From: Eretmocerus hayati
Taxonomy: Eukaryota; Arthropoda; Insecta; Hymenoptera; Aphelinidae
Length of the DNA stretch: 64,000 bases
Reading direction: 5' to 3'
NCBI GenBank assembly: GCA_029851415.1
Contig: CM056743.1
Location: 97,996,501-98,060,500 of the forward strand
Positions 33,014 through 45,276 of the stretch are shown here, piece by piece. The notes beneath the pieces are model-generated. The model did not search any database. It was not told where the DNA came from and saw only the letters and a list, made by a program, of their open reading frames with translations. Numbering within the stretch: position 1 is the first letter of the stretch; the number at the start of each line of letters is the position of its first letter. The translations under genes were made by a program, and so were the position numbers.

Positions 33014-33298
33014 ATGTTCCTCTCATATTCTTCCATGGTTTGTGCATAGTCATGATCACAAGCGACATTTGTTCAGTTTCATATCAATTCGTTACATTCA
33101 ATTCACATTCTGGCGCGCTCCCGCTCTGCGCCGTCGCGTTTGCCGCCTTCCGCGGCTCTCGCCAATTCTTGTCCAGCCGTCGTCCGCTACACCTCGCTTC
33201 AGCATGTCAAGCCATAGGCGAATAAACTCATTTATATTCTTGGAAGTTCGAAGAATGTGTGTCACCGAAATCATTCATTCACCGGCTCCCTAATCAAA
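33014..33298 (+). mobile_element. Possible BEL/Pao long terminal repeat (5')
   Basis: The block starts TGTTCCTCTC and ends AATCAAACA. It contains an initiator-like TTCAGTTTC (33072-33080) and a polyadenylation-like AATAAA (33221-33226). It is followed by TGGTCCTTCGATAACCGGATC, a leader type I associate with insect BEL/Pao elements. The second LTR would lie beyond the window, so boundaries cannot be verified. It is proposed as the 5' LTR of the gag at 62317-64000. Confidence 0.35.
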
Positions 33299-34355
33299 CA
33301 TATGGTCCTTCGATAACCGGATCGAAGCTTAATGTGTGGAAGTGAAGTGGGTGGATTCGGATTTCCACTCGAAGGTGGTGACCGCATGGTGGCCATAAGC
33401 GGGTGGTAGTTCCCTCAGGTGACCAGCGGCAATAATCGGTGCCTCAAGCAGTGGGGACTTTGCTGCTTTTCCTTCCGGATTCGGATGGGGTTTTTCCTAA
33501 CCTCAGTTGCTCGTTCAGAGCATTAGTCCATCGGCAGTGAGGTTAGGGCATCCTGCGACATAGTCCGGAAGCAGGTTAACCCGAAAACCGACACGAGGTC
33601 TCGAGTCGACGCGCCCTGAGGAGACGACGAGAACGACCTTGGGTTCCTGGAGGATCTTTGGGCAACGGCGAAGTTTATCGTGGGATAAAGGATCAGGTAT
33701 TTTATCTTATCTTCTCGAACTTTTTCAAATTCATGCAAAATTTTGAAGTTATCTTGTGATTCGGAACTAAAAATCAACTTCGATTCTCTTATTTGATCTG
33801 CTCAGGCAGAAAATTCATGAGTAGTGCGCTTATTTTGATTGCTTCCTGCGCATATTGATGATGCTGACTTTGAATGAATTCTAAAGTCAACGGCTTCTCT
33901 AGCATCATCCAAGAGCATCACGTGTGTGTGAGTCAACGTTGGTGTGCGTACCGCTCGACGCTTGGCAACGCAGCTGTTCATCGGTACTCGGCAGCGACCC
34001 ACGCCTCGTCGTGGCGATGACATCGAGCAATAAATTAACTAGCTCACTGCTATTCGTACGCCCAACGCTTGATCAGAGCAGCACGTCGTCGGCTCATATT
34101 GTCGTGCCCCAGCTGACTACACATCCATACGAGTGAGTTATAGGTTATGAATATGAGATTATCCTATTGAATCTCGACTTGGATTCTAAAGTGATCGTAG
34201 GTTATCTCAATTTCATTTAGGATATTCCAACCTCAGTATGTTGAACGCGGGGGAGCGCTTATACGATTTAGGTTATTCTGTAAGTACTTGTCAATATTTT
34301 TCGGCACGGTTAGGAGAATTTTGTGGATAGGTGCTTCCATCAAATCTTGGGTATA
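33299..34355 (+). other. Leader-like DNA between LTR-like block and pogo-like insertion
   Basis: No protein similarity. It opens with TGGTCCTTCGATAACCGG and contains a direct phrase AGGTTAGGGC / CTAACCTCAG inverted pair near 33495-33545. If the BEL/Pao reading is right, this is the untranslated leader before gag. Confidence 0.3.
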
Positions 34356-36485
34356 CCGTGTAGGCCAGTAATTCTAGCTCTGAATTCGTGAGTTTTCGAC
34401 ATGAGTGCCAAAGGACGGTTCTATTTTTTTTTCGATGCGGGATACCCTATAGAAGACCCCCCCATAAAATGGAACAACCCCAGGGGTGCGCAAAAAATTA
34501 CAACAACAAAATAGTGCGAAATTTTGTACTTTTTTGCGTTATTTCGCATCCCGGGGAGCCGTTATGATATTTGGATCATTTTTCATGGTACTATGTTGTA
34601 GGCGATGAAATTCTCTAAATTTTAAGAAAAAAAACATACTAAAATTCTTTCCGTAACTCGAGATAATTAGCAACAAAGCTGGAAAATGCCAAAAATTTCC
34701 TTCATTTTTCATTTTGAGGGAAGTCAATGGATCGATGTGTACTTGCTGGAAAATGTAGCCCTCATAGAGTACTATATGTAAAAAAAAAATCAGAGCGATC
34801 CGTCAATAAACATTGACGCTATTCTAATTGTTTATCCCAAATTGTTGTTTTTTGCAATAGCCGTAAAAATTTTCCACGTGCACTAAAGTTGTCGCAAAAA
34901 ATCAGAGAGCTTCCTGGAACCCTCAACTATAAGATGCGATCATAAAACCGGTCACTTTGTTACAAAAAATCGTCTCTGGAGCCAATTGTTTATAAAAATC
35001 GGAAATTGCCGATTTTATTTTGCACACAATTCCGCGAGTAATGGATATATGGAAAAATTCGTTTTTGGACGTTGTAGTACTAATTCTGCTCTAAATTTTG
35101 AGAAAAAAAACATCACTCCACGACCTTTTGGACCGGAGATACCGATTTTTTTTTAAAAATCGATATTTTATAAACAATTGAATATTAAGGGCCGAAATTT
35201 GCGGGAAATGGTAGAAAAATGTTCAAAGTTTCATATACAGAATGTTTGGTTCACATACCTTGACTTGCGTCCTTGTCCCAGCAGGTGAAAGTTAATGTTT
35301 CCTTTATCTCGCTTGAAAAAAGCTGCAGGGGTGAGGAGTGGGGGTACTCCCGCGGCAGCGTGGCGGGCCGACCAGAAACTGAGCCGCGCTCTTCAAATCC
35401 GAGCGCTCGGAATTTTTGACGATATCTCGGGTCCTACTGGACCGTTTTTGATCATTTTTTTTTTAATTTGGGGTAGCTTTCGGAAAAAAACACAATGGCG
35501 TATTAATTATAAGGATTTGAAACGCCATTTTGGGTGTATAAGGGGTACCGTGAAAATAAGAGGTTTTGGTCCAATTTTTCCCTTGTATCAACTAATGTTT
35601 CTCACAGAAACATTCTGAATCTGTTGAACGTGGATAATCGATAAGGCAAAGCTCCTCGGAAAATTTGAAAATTGTGAAAACTTTTCCAAAAAAAAAAAAA
35701 TTTTATTGGAGAGCGGATAATCACCAAAAAAATAAGCATAGGGAGCACCATATCAGTTTTCATTCTGGAAATCCGGAAATCGGGGTATATGCTATGGGCT
35801 TTGATTCTTCATTACAAAGGACAAGAAAAAGCGAGGATTTCTGCCCTCGATGGATTTTCATGAGAAATCAGAGACAGATAGATGAAAACACGCTGACTTC
35901 GATGACACCCTGGAAAAGTCGGACTAAATTCGCGTTTTGTAGCACGATTCATTAGAAAATCAGTATTCTCTTGGTTAGGTTGACTATCTATTGACACTGG
36001 CGAGAGAGTTGTGGAACACGAAAATCGATAACAGCACATCAAGATATCCGATCCGTGCTCTCGAATCGCAGAGTATTTGTATTGGGGGTTATGCAGTTTT
36101 AAGAAAATCTTGATATTTTTATCACCTCTAGATCAGTTAAAACTAGCTCGTTTTATTGTTCGAACGAATTGATGAATTCGGACTACATCATCAATGTTAT
36201 GACTAAATTCGTAAAAGTGTCACTCTAGAAAAAACTGCGTATCGTGCAGCATACGTGTAATGAGCACCTTCGGCTAACAATGAAAATACCACGAATAAAT
36301 CGACACGGTACGCAGCATAACGATCATCTCGCGCGAAAAATCCATACTTGTCATGATTCAAAATACAACTGCCAATTGCTGGGGCCTGAGCCTAATTCTC
36401 CGCTTGATGTCTGGTTTCAGACTCGTACTGTAGCGTAACTACCCAGCCCTCAATACGAATACTCTGCAACACTCAAATGATACTA

Positions 36486-37304
36486 AGGTAAGTGTACCCA
36501 ACTTGCCCCCATATGTCGATCTCAGGAATGGGCGCTCGTTGACCTTCCCGCAATTTTTTTTTACGTTTGTTATGTTGAAATATGAGAAAATACGTAGTTT
36601 TCATCGACCCCGGATCATTTCTGCGTTCTCCAGAAAATATAAAGTGAGTTTTCCATTTTTCGTGTTTGCACGGCTAAAAATCACCGAGGAAATCGCGTTC
36701 ACTAAAACCGGTGCCAACTCATTTTTATTCGACTAATCTTGATGTATGTACCTTAGCGCATTCGATTCCTTATCTCAAGACCTTCGAAATCCGTTCTTCA
36801 GAGTTGCAAAACTTTGATTTGGAGCAATTTTATGTACAAAACACGGAGATGATTTGAGAATCAAGAAGACCACCATCGGAGTGTACCCAACATGCCCCCA
36901 TATGGTTATCTCAGAAAGGCGTGCAGTACGGCTTTTTTTACCACTCAGAACGTGTTTATCACGTCAAAATAGGTCGGAAACGATGTCTTGGGCCAGCTAA
37001 AAGCTATAAATGTCGCTGCACGGTGATCAAAACGGATCAAAGCGATTCCATTCACTTCATCGCCGATTTACATTGTTTTAAATGATGGGGGCAAGTTGGG
37101 TACACACTTTTGTGAACTCTCAAAAATCACCTTTTGGGAGAATTCAAACAGCTCGGCTCCACTTCATTCAAATTGGACGTATCTCAGCTCATTTTGAAGG
37201 TCTTAAGACAAGCTTTAAAATGAGCTAAAGTACGTTGGAAAATATGGAGATGGGCCAAAGTTATTGAGAAAATGGCTTAATGGGGGCAAGTTGGGTACTT
37301 ACCT
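36486..37304 (+). mobile_element. TA-target MITE, family A, copy 2
   Basis: TA|AGGTAAGTGTACCC at 36484-36499 and GGGTACTTACCT|TA ending at 37304-37306, both outer TAs present. It lacks the doubled start seen in copies 1 and 4, has internal deletions (819 bp against 947 bp), and sits in the spacer of the CXC-type foldback. Confidence 0.85.
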
Positions 37305-37596
37305 TATAAATGATTCCTATTCTATGCAAAACCAAGAGTGCGGACCGGATGGCTTGATGTGCTATTATCGATTTTTTGCGTTCTACGACTCGCCAGTGTA
37401 AACACAGACAGTCAACCTAACCAAGTAAATACTGATTTTCTAACGAATCGTGCTACGAAATGCGAATTTAGTCCGACTTTTCCGCGGTTTCGGCGTAATT
37501 AGCGCGTTTTCATCTATCTGTTTCTGATTTCTTGTGAAAATCCACCGAGGGAAGAAATCTCCGCTTCTTCTGCGGTGTCCTTTCTGTTTTCTTTTA

Positions 37597-37700
37597 TCAC
37601 AGCTCATCATAGTGTAGGGCGAATAAAAATCTCTCTTGGAAGAATTGGCATCTTATGAATTGTTGTGGTGAAACTTGGAAATATTTCCCGAATTCCGGAT
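37597..37700 (-). pseudogene. Short fragment of the CXC-protein gene in foldback copy 2
   Basis: Minus-strand residues NPEFGKYFQVSPQQF, FIRCQFFQERFLF and LHYDE equal the start of the coding fragment in copy 1 (26592-27237), then hit a stop at 37597. The cysteine-rich part is replaced by unrelated sequence that forms the inner arms of this copy. Confidence 0.6.
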
Positions 37701-39117
37701 TTCCAGAATGAAAACTGATATGGTGTTCCCTATGCTTATTTTTTTGGTGATTATCCGCTCTCCAATAAAATTTTTTTTTTTTTGGAAAAGTTTTCACAAT
37801 TTTCAAATTTTCCGAGGAGCTTTCCCTTATCGATTATCCACGTTCAACAGATTCAGAATGTTTCTGTGAGAAACATTAGTTGATACAAGGGAAAAATTGG
37901 ACCAAAACCTCTTATTTTCACGGTACCCCTTATACACCCAAAATGGCGGTTCAAATCCTTATAATTAATACGCCATTGTGTTTTTTTCTGAAAGCTACCC
38001 CAAATTAAAAAAAAAATGATCAAAAACGGTCCAGTAGGACCCGAGATATCGTCAAAAATTCCGAGCGCTCGGATTTGAAGAGCGCGGCTCAGTTTCTGGT
38101 CGGCCCGCCACGCTGCCGCGGGAGTACCCCCACTCCTCACCCCTGCGGCTTTTTTCAAGCGAGATAAAGGAAACATTAACTTTCACCTGCTGGGACAAGG
38201 ACGCAAGTCAAGGTATGTGAACCAAACATTCTGTATATGAAACTTTGAACATTTTTCTACCATTTCCCGCAAATTTCGGCCCTTAATATTCAATTGTTTA
38301 TAAAATATCGATTTTTAAAAAAAAATCGGTATCTCCGGTCCAAAAGGTCGTGGAGTGATGTTTCTTTTTTCAAAATTTAAAGCAGAATTAGTACTACAAC
38401 GTCCAAAAACGAATTTTTCCATATATCCATTACTCGCGGAATTGTGTGCAAAATAAAATCGGCAATTTCCGATTTTTATAAACAATTGGCTCCAGAGACG
38501 ATTTTTTGTAACAAAGTGACCGGTTTTATGATTGCATCTTATAGTTGAGGGTTCCAGGAAGCTCTCTGATTTTTTGCGACAACTTTAGTGCACGTGGAAA
38601 ATTTTTACGGCTATTGCAAAAAACAACAATTTGGGATAAACAATTAGAATAGCGTCAATGTTTATTGACGGATCGCTCTGTTTTTTTTTTTACATATAGT
38701 ACTCTATGAGGGCTACATTTTCCAGCAAGTACACATCGATCCATTGGCTTCCCTCAAAATGAAAAATGAAGGAAATTTTTGGCATTTTCCAGCTTTGTTG
38801 CTAATTATCTCGAGTTACGGAAAGAATTTTACCATGGTTTTTTTTTTAAATTTAGAGAATTTCATCGCCTACAACATAGTACCATGAAAAATGATCCAAA
38901 TATCATAACGGCTCCCCGGGATGCGAAATAACGCAAAAAAGTACAAAATTTCGCACTATTTTGTTGTTGTAATTTTTTGCGCACCCCTGGGGTTGTTCCA
39001 TTTTATGGGGGGGTCTTCTATAGGGTATCCCGCATCGAAAAAAAAATAGAACCGTCCTTTGGCACTCATGCACAGTTCGAAGTCTAGAATTACTGGCCTA
39101 GTGTTTTGCCTATCATA

Positions 39118-39262
39118 ATCAATAAGCCTTCCTCCAAATATAAGCCGTAATGAGCCAAATGATGGAAATATAAGCCACACTCAAATATGAGCCACACTCA
39201 AATATAAGCCAACTCCAAAGATAAGTTACCCCCAAATATAAGCCAGTGTCTAAATATAAGCC
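39118..39262. repeat. Subterminal AAATATAAGCC repeats
   Basis: About eight irregular units of 16-20 bp with core AAATATAAGCC, some variant (AAGATAAGTT, ATATGAGCC). Related units occur at 62036-62075 near the other end of the composite element. Subterminal repeats of this kind often bind transposase. Confidence 0.6.
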
Positions 39263-39620
39263 GCCCGAATGAAAGCCAGATCTTGAGAGGAAGTTCAACG
39301 GTAAATAATGCTTGCTCCTCTCTCCGAGGATAGGTGAGACAGTTTTAGTTCGGCGAGTCATCGCCGATCATATGTCAGAGAGTCAACAGTGACTATAATC
39401 CACATGATCGTTGAATATCAGTAATAAATTATTATCTTTTGATTGTGGAAAAAATTCTCAGAATTCTTCATTAATATGTCGAACCCACGTATTCAGTAAT
39501 GTGTTGAAGCCATTTTTAATAAAATTTCATCACTTTTTATTGAATTTTCATCTGTGAATTCGAATAACACTTAGCTTTTATACTTTTTATAAATGAATCT
39601 TTGACGATAAAACATTTGAT
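39263..39620. other. Non-coding interior of the pogo-like element
   Basis: AT-rich; no gene or repeat partner recognised. Confidence 0.4.
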
Positions 39621-40151
39621 CGCGAGGTGGATGAACAATTCTCCCAAAAACACTCGCCCAATAAATCAAATAATTTAGAGGTGGGATGGGCGCTCGAAAC
39701 AAAGGGGCAGTGGAAGTTCATTATGAAATTATCAGTACACTCGGTTAACTGTATGAAGTAGCTATTCAATCACAAAATTTGTGTGATAACAATAGTGTAA
39801 AAAAGATGAGACGCGGAGAGAGATGAGGGATGAATAAGCCGGGGAGAAAACAATTGCTAGATGAATTTAGGCGGGAGCTCACGGTGCGAATCGCGGGCGC
39901 GAGATTAGCCGAACGCGCTGCCTCGCCGATCCATGGTCAACTGACTGCCAAATCGCTTACGGATGATTAACAACGGCAAGGTGCGAGGTGAGATGCGACG
40001 TTGCCCAATTTCATATTTAAATGCACCAATAGGTGGAATTTTGAGGGATCATCTGACTGATCGATCCATATATAGTTACCCGCAGGGGGGGTTATCGCTC
40101 TGTTCGTCGCAGCTCGCGTTCTCGAACATTCGATAGCCTCAAGAATCTCAA
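39621..40151 (+). repeat. 531-bp direct repeat Q, left copy
   Basis: About 85-90 percent identical by eye to 61450-61981 in the same orientation. Both run from GCGAGGTGGAT to CCTCAAGAATCTCAA, 22 kb apart. It has TATATAG at 40069-40075, but the initiator present in the right copy is altered (TCTGTTCG). The copy is cut at its right end by MITE A copy 3. Confidence 0.8.
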
Positions 40152-41076
40152 GCCATTTTCTTGATAACTTTGGCCCATTTCCATATTTTCCAACGTACCT
40201 TAGCTCATTTTGAAGCTTGCCTTAAGATCTTCAAAGTGAGTCGAAGTACATTCAATTTGAATCAACTGAAGTCAAACTGTTTTAATTCCCCCAAAAGATG
40301 ATTTTTGGGAGTTTACGAAAGTGTGTACCCAACTTGCCCCCATTAAGCCTTTTTTCAATTACTTTGGTTTAATCCAACGATTCTCGACGTGCTTTTACTC
40401 ATTTTGGAGCTTGTTTAAAGACCTTTGAAATGTACTAAATCACGTTCAATTCGGATCAGTTGGAGCTGAACTGTCTCAATTCTTCCGAAATAAATGATGG
40501 AAATCGCCCATAAAGTGTTTTCATCACCGTGCACGCACATTTGGAGCTTTTCGGTGGTTCGAAACACTGTTCCTGACCTATTCTGACGTGATAAACACGT
40601 TCCGAGTGGTAAAAAAGTCGTTCTGCACGCCCTTTCGAGATAAAGATATGGGGGCATGTTAGGCACACCCCGATGTTGGCATCTTGTTTATAAATCGTCT
40701 CCGTGTTTTGCACATAAAACAGCTCGATATCCAAATTTTGCAATTTTGAGAAATGGAACATTGAAGGTCTTGGAACAAGGAATCGAATGCGCTAAGGTAC
40801 GTTGAGATGGGTTGAACTCAAAGAATTTGGTACCGATTTTAATGGAGGCGATTCCCTAGGTGCTTTCTCAGCTAAACAATCACGAAAAATCGAAAAATCA
40901 CTTTAGATTCCCTGGAGAACGCAGGAATGATTCGGGGTCGTCGCGAACTACTCACGTTCTCATATTCCAACATAACAAACGTAAGAAAAAATTGCCGGGA
41001 GGCCAAGGAGTGCCCATCCCCGAGATCGGCATATGGGGGCAAGTTGGGTACAGAGGCAAGTTGGGTACACTTACCT
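40152..41076 (-). mobile_element. TA-target MITE, family A, copy 3 (reverse orientation, one end lost)
   Basis: Reverse complement of copy 4 over about 925 bp. The right end has the intact TIR GGGTACACTTACCT followed by TA at 41077-41078. The left end stops at GCCATTTTCTT, about 35 bp short of the terminus, exactly where repeat Q breaks off. Confidence 0.8.
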
Positions 41077-42100
41077 TACAATTCAAATTTCCTGACAATA
41101 TTGAACAAAACTCATTGAAACAAGAATTGATCCATTTTTTTAAATGATCAATGCGATCAACCAATTCTCTTTATCGAGAATTGTTTTTGAAAGACGCAAC
41201 TAAACGACACGAATCCAACTATTGACAACTGAACTGTGCAATTAAAACCGAATGACAATGATGAAAATGTTGTGGGCCTCCCAAAATTGATTCTAAGTTT
41301 TCCAAGAATAACATGATGTTCAGGCGAGGCCGTAGTCCGCGGCCATCTTGAAAAAGCTAGGGAGATTGACCCAAATCCGTTCTGTGAATATCTCGAGTTT
41401 TACTTAACCAAATCCCTCCATATTTTGTATGTGTCAACAAAATGCATGTAAGAATTGCGCTATGGAGCGAAACCCCGCAAAAGTAGACGGGAGAAACTTT
41501 CATGATAAGCGCTGTACAGACATGTACAGATGTCGTCTGCTCCTATAGTAAGGCATGCTGTTATACTTCATTCTATAATTTTGTGATCAGCTCGTTTTTT
41601 CTCACTTTCACTTCATAGCGCAATTCTCTCAAGTTCGTAGATGATAGTAAGACCCTTATTTGTTGATAATTCTCCATGAAACTTGAGATGAATCCAGAAC
41701 GGCGATGAGTTATACATGATGACAGCCATAATTTTACGTTTCTTCAAAGTGGTAAGACTGATCAGCGGGCGCGAGGCGGGACCAGTGACAGCAGCAAAAT
41801 CGTCTGCTTCGATCATGCACGTTCTTCCCGTGCGTTGTCATCGCGGATAAGATATGTTGTAAGACTTGTATTATAAGCAGCGACTTCCCGGTGGAAAGCG
41901 ACGGCCCAGGTGATGATATAATATCGAACGGGCCGGGGTCCTTTGTCGCGCGAGATGTCTGCCATCTGCGATCAGGCATGGTGGTGAATCTGATAGCCGT
42001 CCGCTGCGACATGCATCTATTGGCAGAGAGATCAGTGTCAACTTTGCAAATTTGCATGCACGAGCCCTTGAGCTTGAACAGATACCAGGAGAATGTGTTT
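41077..42100. other. Non-coding interior of the pogo-like element
   Basis: No secure gene. Minus-strand fragments at 41613-42057 have a faint helicase-like look (discussed in the rejected list) but no intact motif. Confidence 0.35.
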
Positions 42101-43590
42101 TGTTTGGGCGTCTCAACCAGTTCTGATCATTCTAATGATTGTAATCAAGCAGCTTCCACCTCAATATCCTAGAATACTTGGTGGAAATAACGTGTCTGGG
42201 TCATTTTGAGAGATAAGGTCAGTTTTGAAATATTGAATTGGAGTTCAAATCATGTCTGCTAAGATCTCTGTATTTCAGAGGGATGAATTCAAGTTCAGTC
42301 ATTCAGAGTCCGTTAGGAATTACTTGAGATCTAAAGGTTCTGTGACTAAAAGTTAGAAAGTTAGTTTATGAATTTTGTTGTACTCAAGATGTATCGAATA
42401 AATACAGAATGTAACTGTTCTGTTTGGGCCTCAAAACCATTTTTGATTATTCAGGTTTTTCTATTCGAAGTTCCAGTCCCAATATCTTAGAATACTTGGT
42501 CAAAATGGCATTTACGGGTCATTTTCAGAGACAAGGTCAATCTTGGAATATTAAATTGAATTTGAAATCATCCCTGTATTTCAGAGGGATGATTTCATGT
42601 TTAGTTATCTGAATCCGTTGAAACTTGGTTGAGTTCTAAAGATTTTGTGATCAAGATTTAGAAAGTTATATTGCAAATTTTATTGTCCCCAAGATGTATT
42701 GATGAAATACAGAGTGAAATTGTTCTGTACGGGCCTCCAAACCATTTCTGATCATTCAGGTTCTTCTATTCAAAGTTGCAGTTCCAATATCTTAAAATAC
42801 TTGGTCAAAATGGCGTATCCGGGTCATTTTCAGAGATAAAGTCAATCTTGAAATATTGAATTGGAGTTTAAATCATGTCTGCTGAGATCCCTGTATTCTA
42901 GAGGGATGATTTCATGTTCAGTTATCCGAATCCGTTGAAATTTGGTTGAGTTCTAAAGGTTTTGTGATGAACATTTAGGAAATTATATCGTAGATTTTAT
43001 TGTCCTCAAGATGTATTGATGAAGTACAGAGTGGAATTGTTCTGTACGGGCCTCCAAACCATTCCTGATCATTCATGTTTTTCTATTCAAAGTTCCAGTT
43101 CCAATATCTTAGAATACTTGGTCAAAATGGCGTATCCGGGTCATTTTCAGAGATAAAGTCAATCTTGGAATATTGAATTGGAGTTTTAATCATGTCTGCT
43201 GAGATCCCTGTATCCAGAGGGATGATTTCATGTTCAGTTATCTGAATCCGTTGAAATTTGGTTGAGTTCTGAAGGTTTTGTGAAATAAAGTTTGAAAGTT
43301 AGTCTGTGAATTTCATTGTACTCAAGATGTATTGAACAAATACTGAATGTCACTGTTCTGTTTGGGCCTCTGAATCAGTTCTGGTTATTCTAATGATTCT
43401 AGTCGATGTTCCAGTTCCAATATCCTAGAATACTTGGTCAAAATGACGCATACGGGTCATTTTCAGAGATAAAGTCAGTCTTGGAATATTCAATTGGAGT
43501 TCAAAGCATGCCCGCTAAGATTCCTGTATTTCAGAGGGATGATCCCACGTCCAAATTTTGGGATCAATAGAGAATTGATAAATTTGTATT
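42101..43590. repeat. Tandem array of a ~315-bp unit, about 4.7 copies
   Basis: Unit starts (TGTTTGGGC or TGTACGGGCCTC) lie at 42101, 42421, 42725, 43043 and 43359, giving spacings of 320, 304, 318 and 316 bp. Each unit contains AATACTTGGTCAAAATG.CG, GGGTCATTTTCAGAGATAA and TCAGAGGGATGATTTCA. Units differ by substitutions and small indels. No open frame is conserved between units. Confidence 0.85.
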
Positions 43591-45276
43591 TTCTGAAGTA
43601 TTCCTAAAATTGAAATTTGGGGTTTCTGATAATACTAATTTTCCAAAAGTTCATGTGTTCATTCAATTTTAATTATCAAGTCAACTGAATTGCATCTGTG
43701 GTTCCCAAGTATAGAAACACATTATTTCCACAAGCCCCTCATGTATGTGAGAGGGGCCTTATGTTAATACCCCTGATAATATCAGAATGCGAGAGGGGTA
43801 CAATATATTTATATACATAAGGTATATATAAATATATATCCACCTTTGTAAACAGTGTTGTTGTGTGTATGTGTGTTCACACATATACATCAATAATCAG
43901 TGTATGTTTACAAAGGTTAGAGTGTGCGGGCGATGACACGCTTGCTGATCATCACTTTGGTGATCGTAGGGGTGCCACCATAAGTTACTAGGGCTGATCC
44001 GATATAGCGGCAGACTACGGCCTCGCCTTGAATAGTCAAAGTCCAATCCAAAATCTGGTTTAAAAATAACAATGACTCTACCAAAGTTCCACGACGTACA
44101 ATCTACGCAAAGGGGGGACCAAACCAAAACGTGACAATTCCTCACGCATGTAACGCAACGAGGAAAAGTGTGGAGTGTGTCGAGAAGGTACACGTAATTC
44201 AAAATCCAAGTTCATTCACTGATGTAAAATCTTCAATCTTCTTCTTGCTCCCAATCCAATTTCAATGTTGATGTTGATATGCATTTTTTGCCGAAGTAGT
44301 GGTTACCGATGCGAGACTCATTTGAAACTGGCGATACACTGAGGCAATGACCCAACAGCAACCATCGGCAATCATATCAGAGTCTGCAACGGCTATGGAT
44401 TTTTCTAGATTTTCCAAACAGGCCAACAGGAGTCAGTTTGCTGAATACATTTTGGATCCAAGTTATTCTCCTTCCCAAAACAAGTACCAGTGATTCCCAT
44501 AATTTTGACTCCATCTGTTCCGAAGAAAACTTTTTAAGCGTAGTGTCGATTCCATTCAAAATTATTACTAACCAAGAACGTAAGTCATGTGTAATAAATA
44601 CACTTCTATATATAGGACGATATATAAATGACACAACACAGTGAAAATGTGAACAAGTGCAATTTACAATTTTTCAGCGTTCTTGAGTTCAACACCAAGT
44701 TCCAAGACCCATACAAAATCTCAAATCAATGAGACACAAATTCAGAGCATGGCAAACTGCCGCCCCCTATCAATTATTGCAAGTTGCAACTAACTGAGAA
44801 CCACTCTAAATTATCTCAACAAGGACTATTTGACAAAAACCAATAGCATGGACAAAATGACTAGATTCATCCATATTCTCCAAAAAATGACGAGAAACAC
44901 ATAAACAGTGTATACCTTCGAGGCGCAGCGCACAGCCGCCTCCTTTGAACAAATTACAATGAGGACTAGAGTGCCAATATTCTCCCAGAGAATATCTGAC
45001 CAAACAACCCAAATCATAACCCGAAATCAAGCATACCAATTACCGATTACACTCAACTCCGTCAACAAATAATTCCGACTCGATTTGATTATGATTTGTG
45101 CATGCATGACTGTGGTAGTAGTATCAGGAGACATTGTGAATAAGAAAAACTATAAAATCCAATGAACCAAGCTTCGAGAACTCGACCGGCTTGCCAACGC
45201 CTGTGCGAATGCAAATCCAGCCATCTAAATGATTCAACAGGCAAATCTGAGTTCTCTTAGCCACCGTAGCTACTGC
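43591..45276. other. Non-coding interior of the pogo-like element
   Basis: It contains a small hairpin, CCTTTGTAAAC (43843) with GTTTACAAAGG (43906-43916), in a TG/AC-rich loop. Nothing else recognised. Confidence 0.4.

Larger units (their letters stand above)
34361..39100. mobile_element. CXC-type foldback transposon, copy 2 (4.7 kb, 3-bp TSD)
   Basis: Ends TAGGCCAGTAATTCTAG and inverse are flanked by GTG (34358-34360 and 39101-39103). The flanks rejoin to the terminus seen at 62117-62136, which verifies the insertion. Arms are about 1.7 kb (34361-~36060 and ~37330-39100), extending further inward than in copy 1. They enclose a spacer that contains a family A MITE. The outer ~30 bp next to each TIR are swapped relative to copy 1. 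Confidence 0.88.

Noticed and set aside
35295..35618. 107-codon open frame, also present inverted at 37853-38176
   Set aside because: Both copies are simply the two arms of the foldback; high arm identity explains the conserved frame, and no domain is recognisable.
41613..42057. Minus-strand fragments with STGKSLLI and ELSTNKGLTIIYELE, suggestive of a PIF1/Helitron-like helicase
   Set aside because: The Walker-A spacing is wrong, a frame change is needed, and no DEIS-type motif follows. Too weak to annotate; a profile search of 41550-42120 would decide.
43797..43916. TG/AC-rich stretch as a telomere-like or origin sequence
   Set aside because: Only a short imperfect run with an 11-bp hairpin; no tandem telomeric unit.
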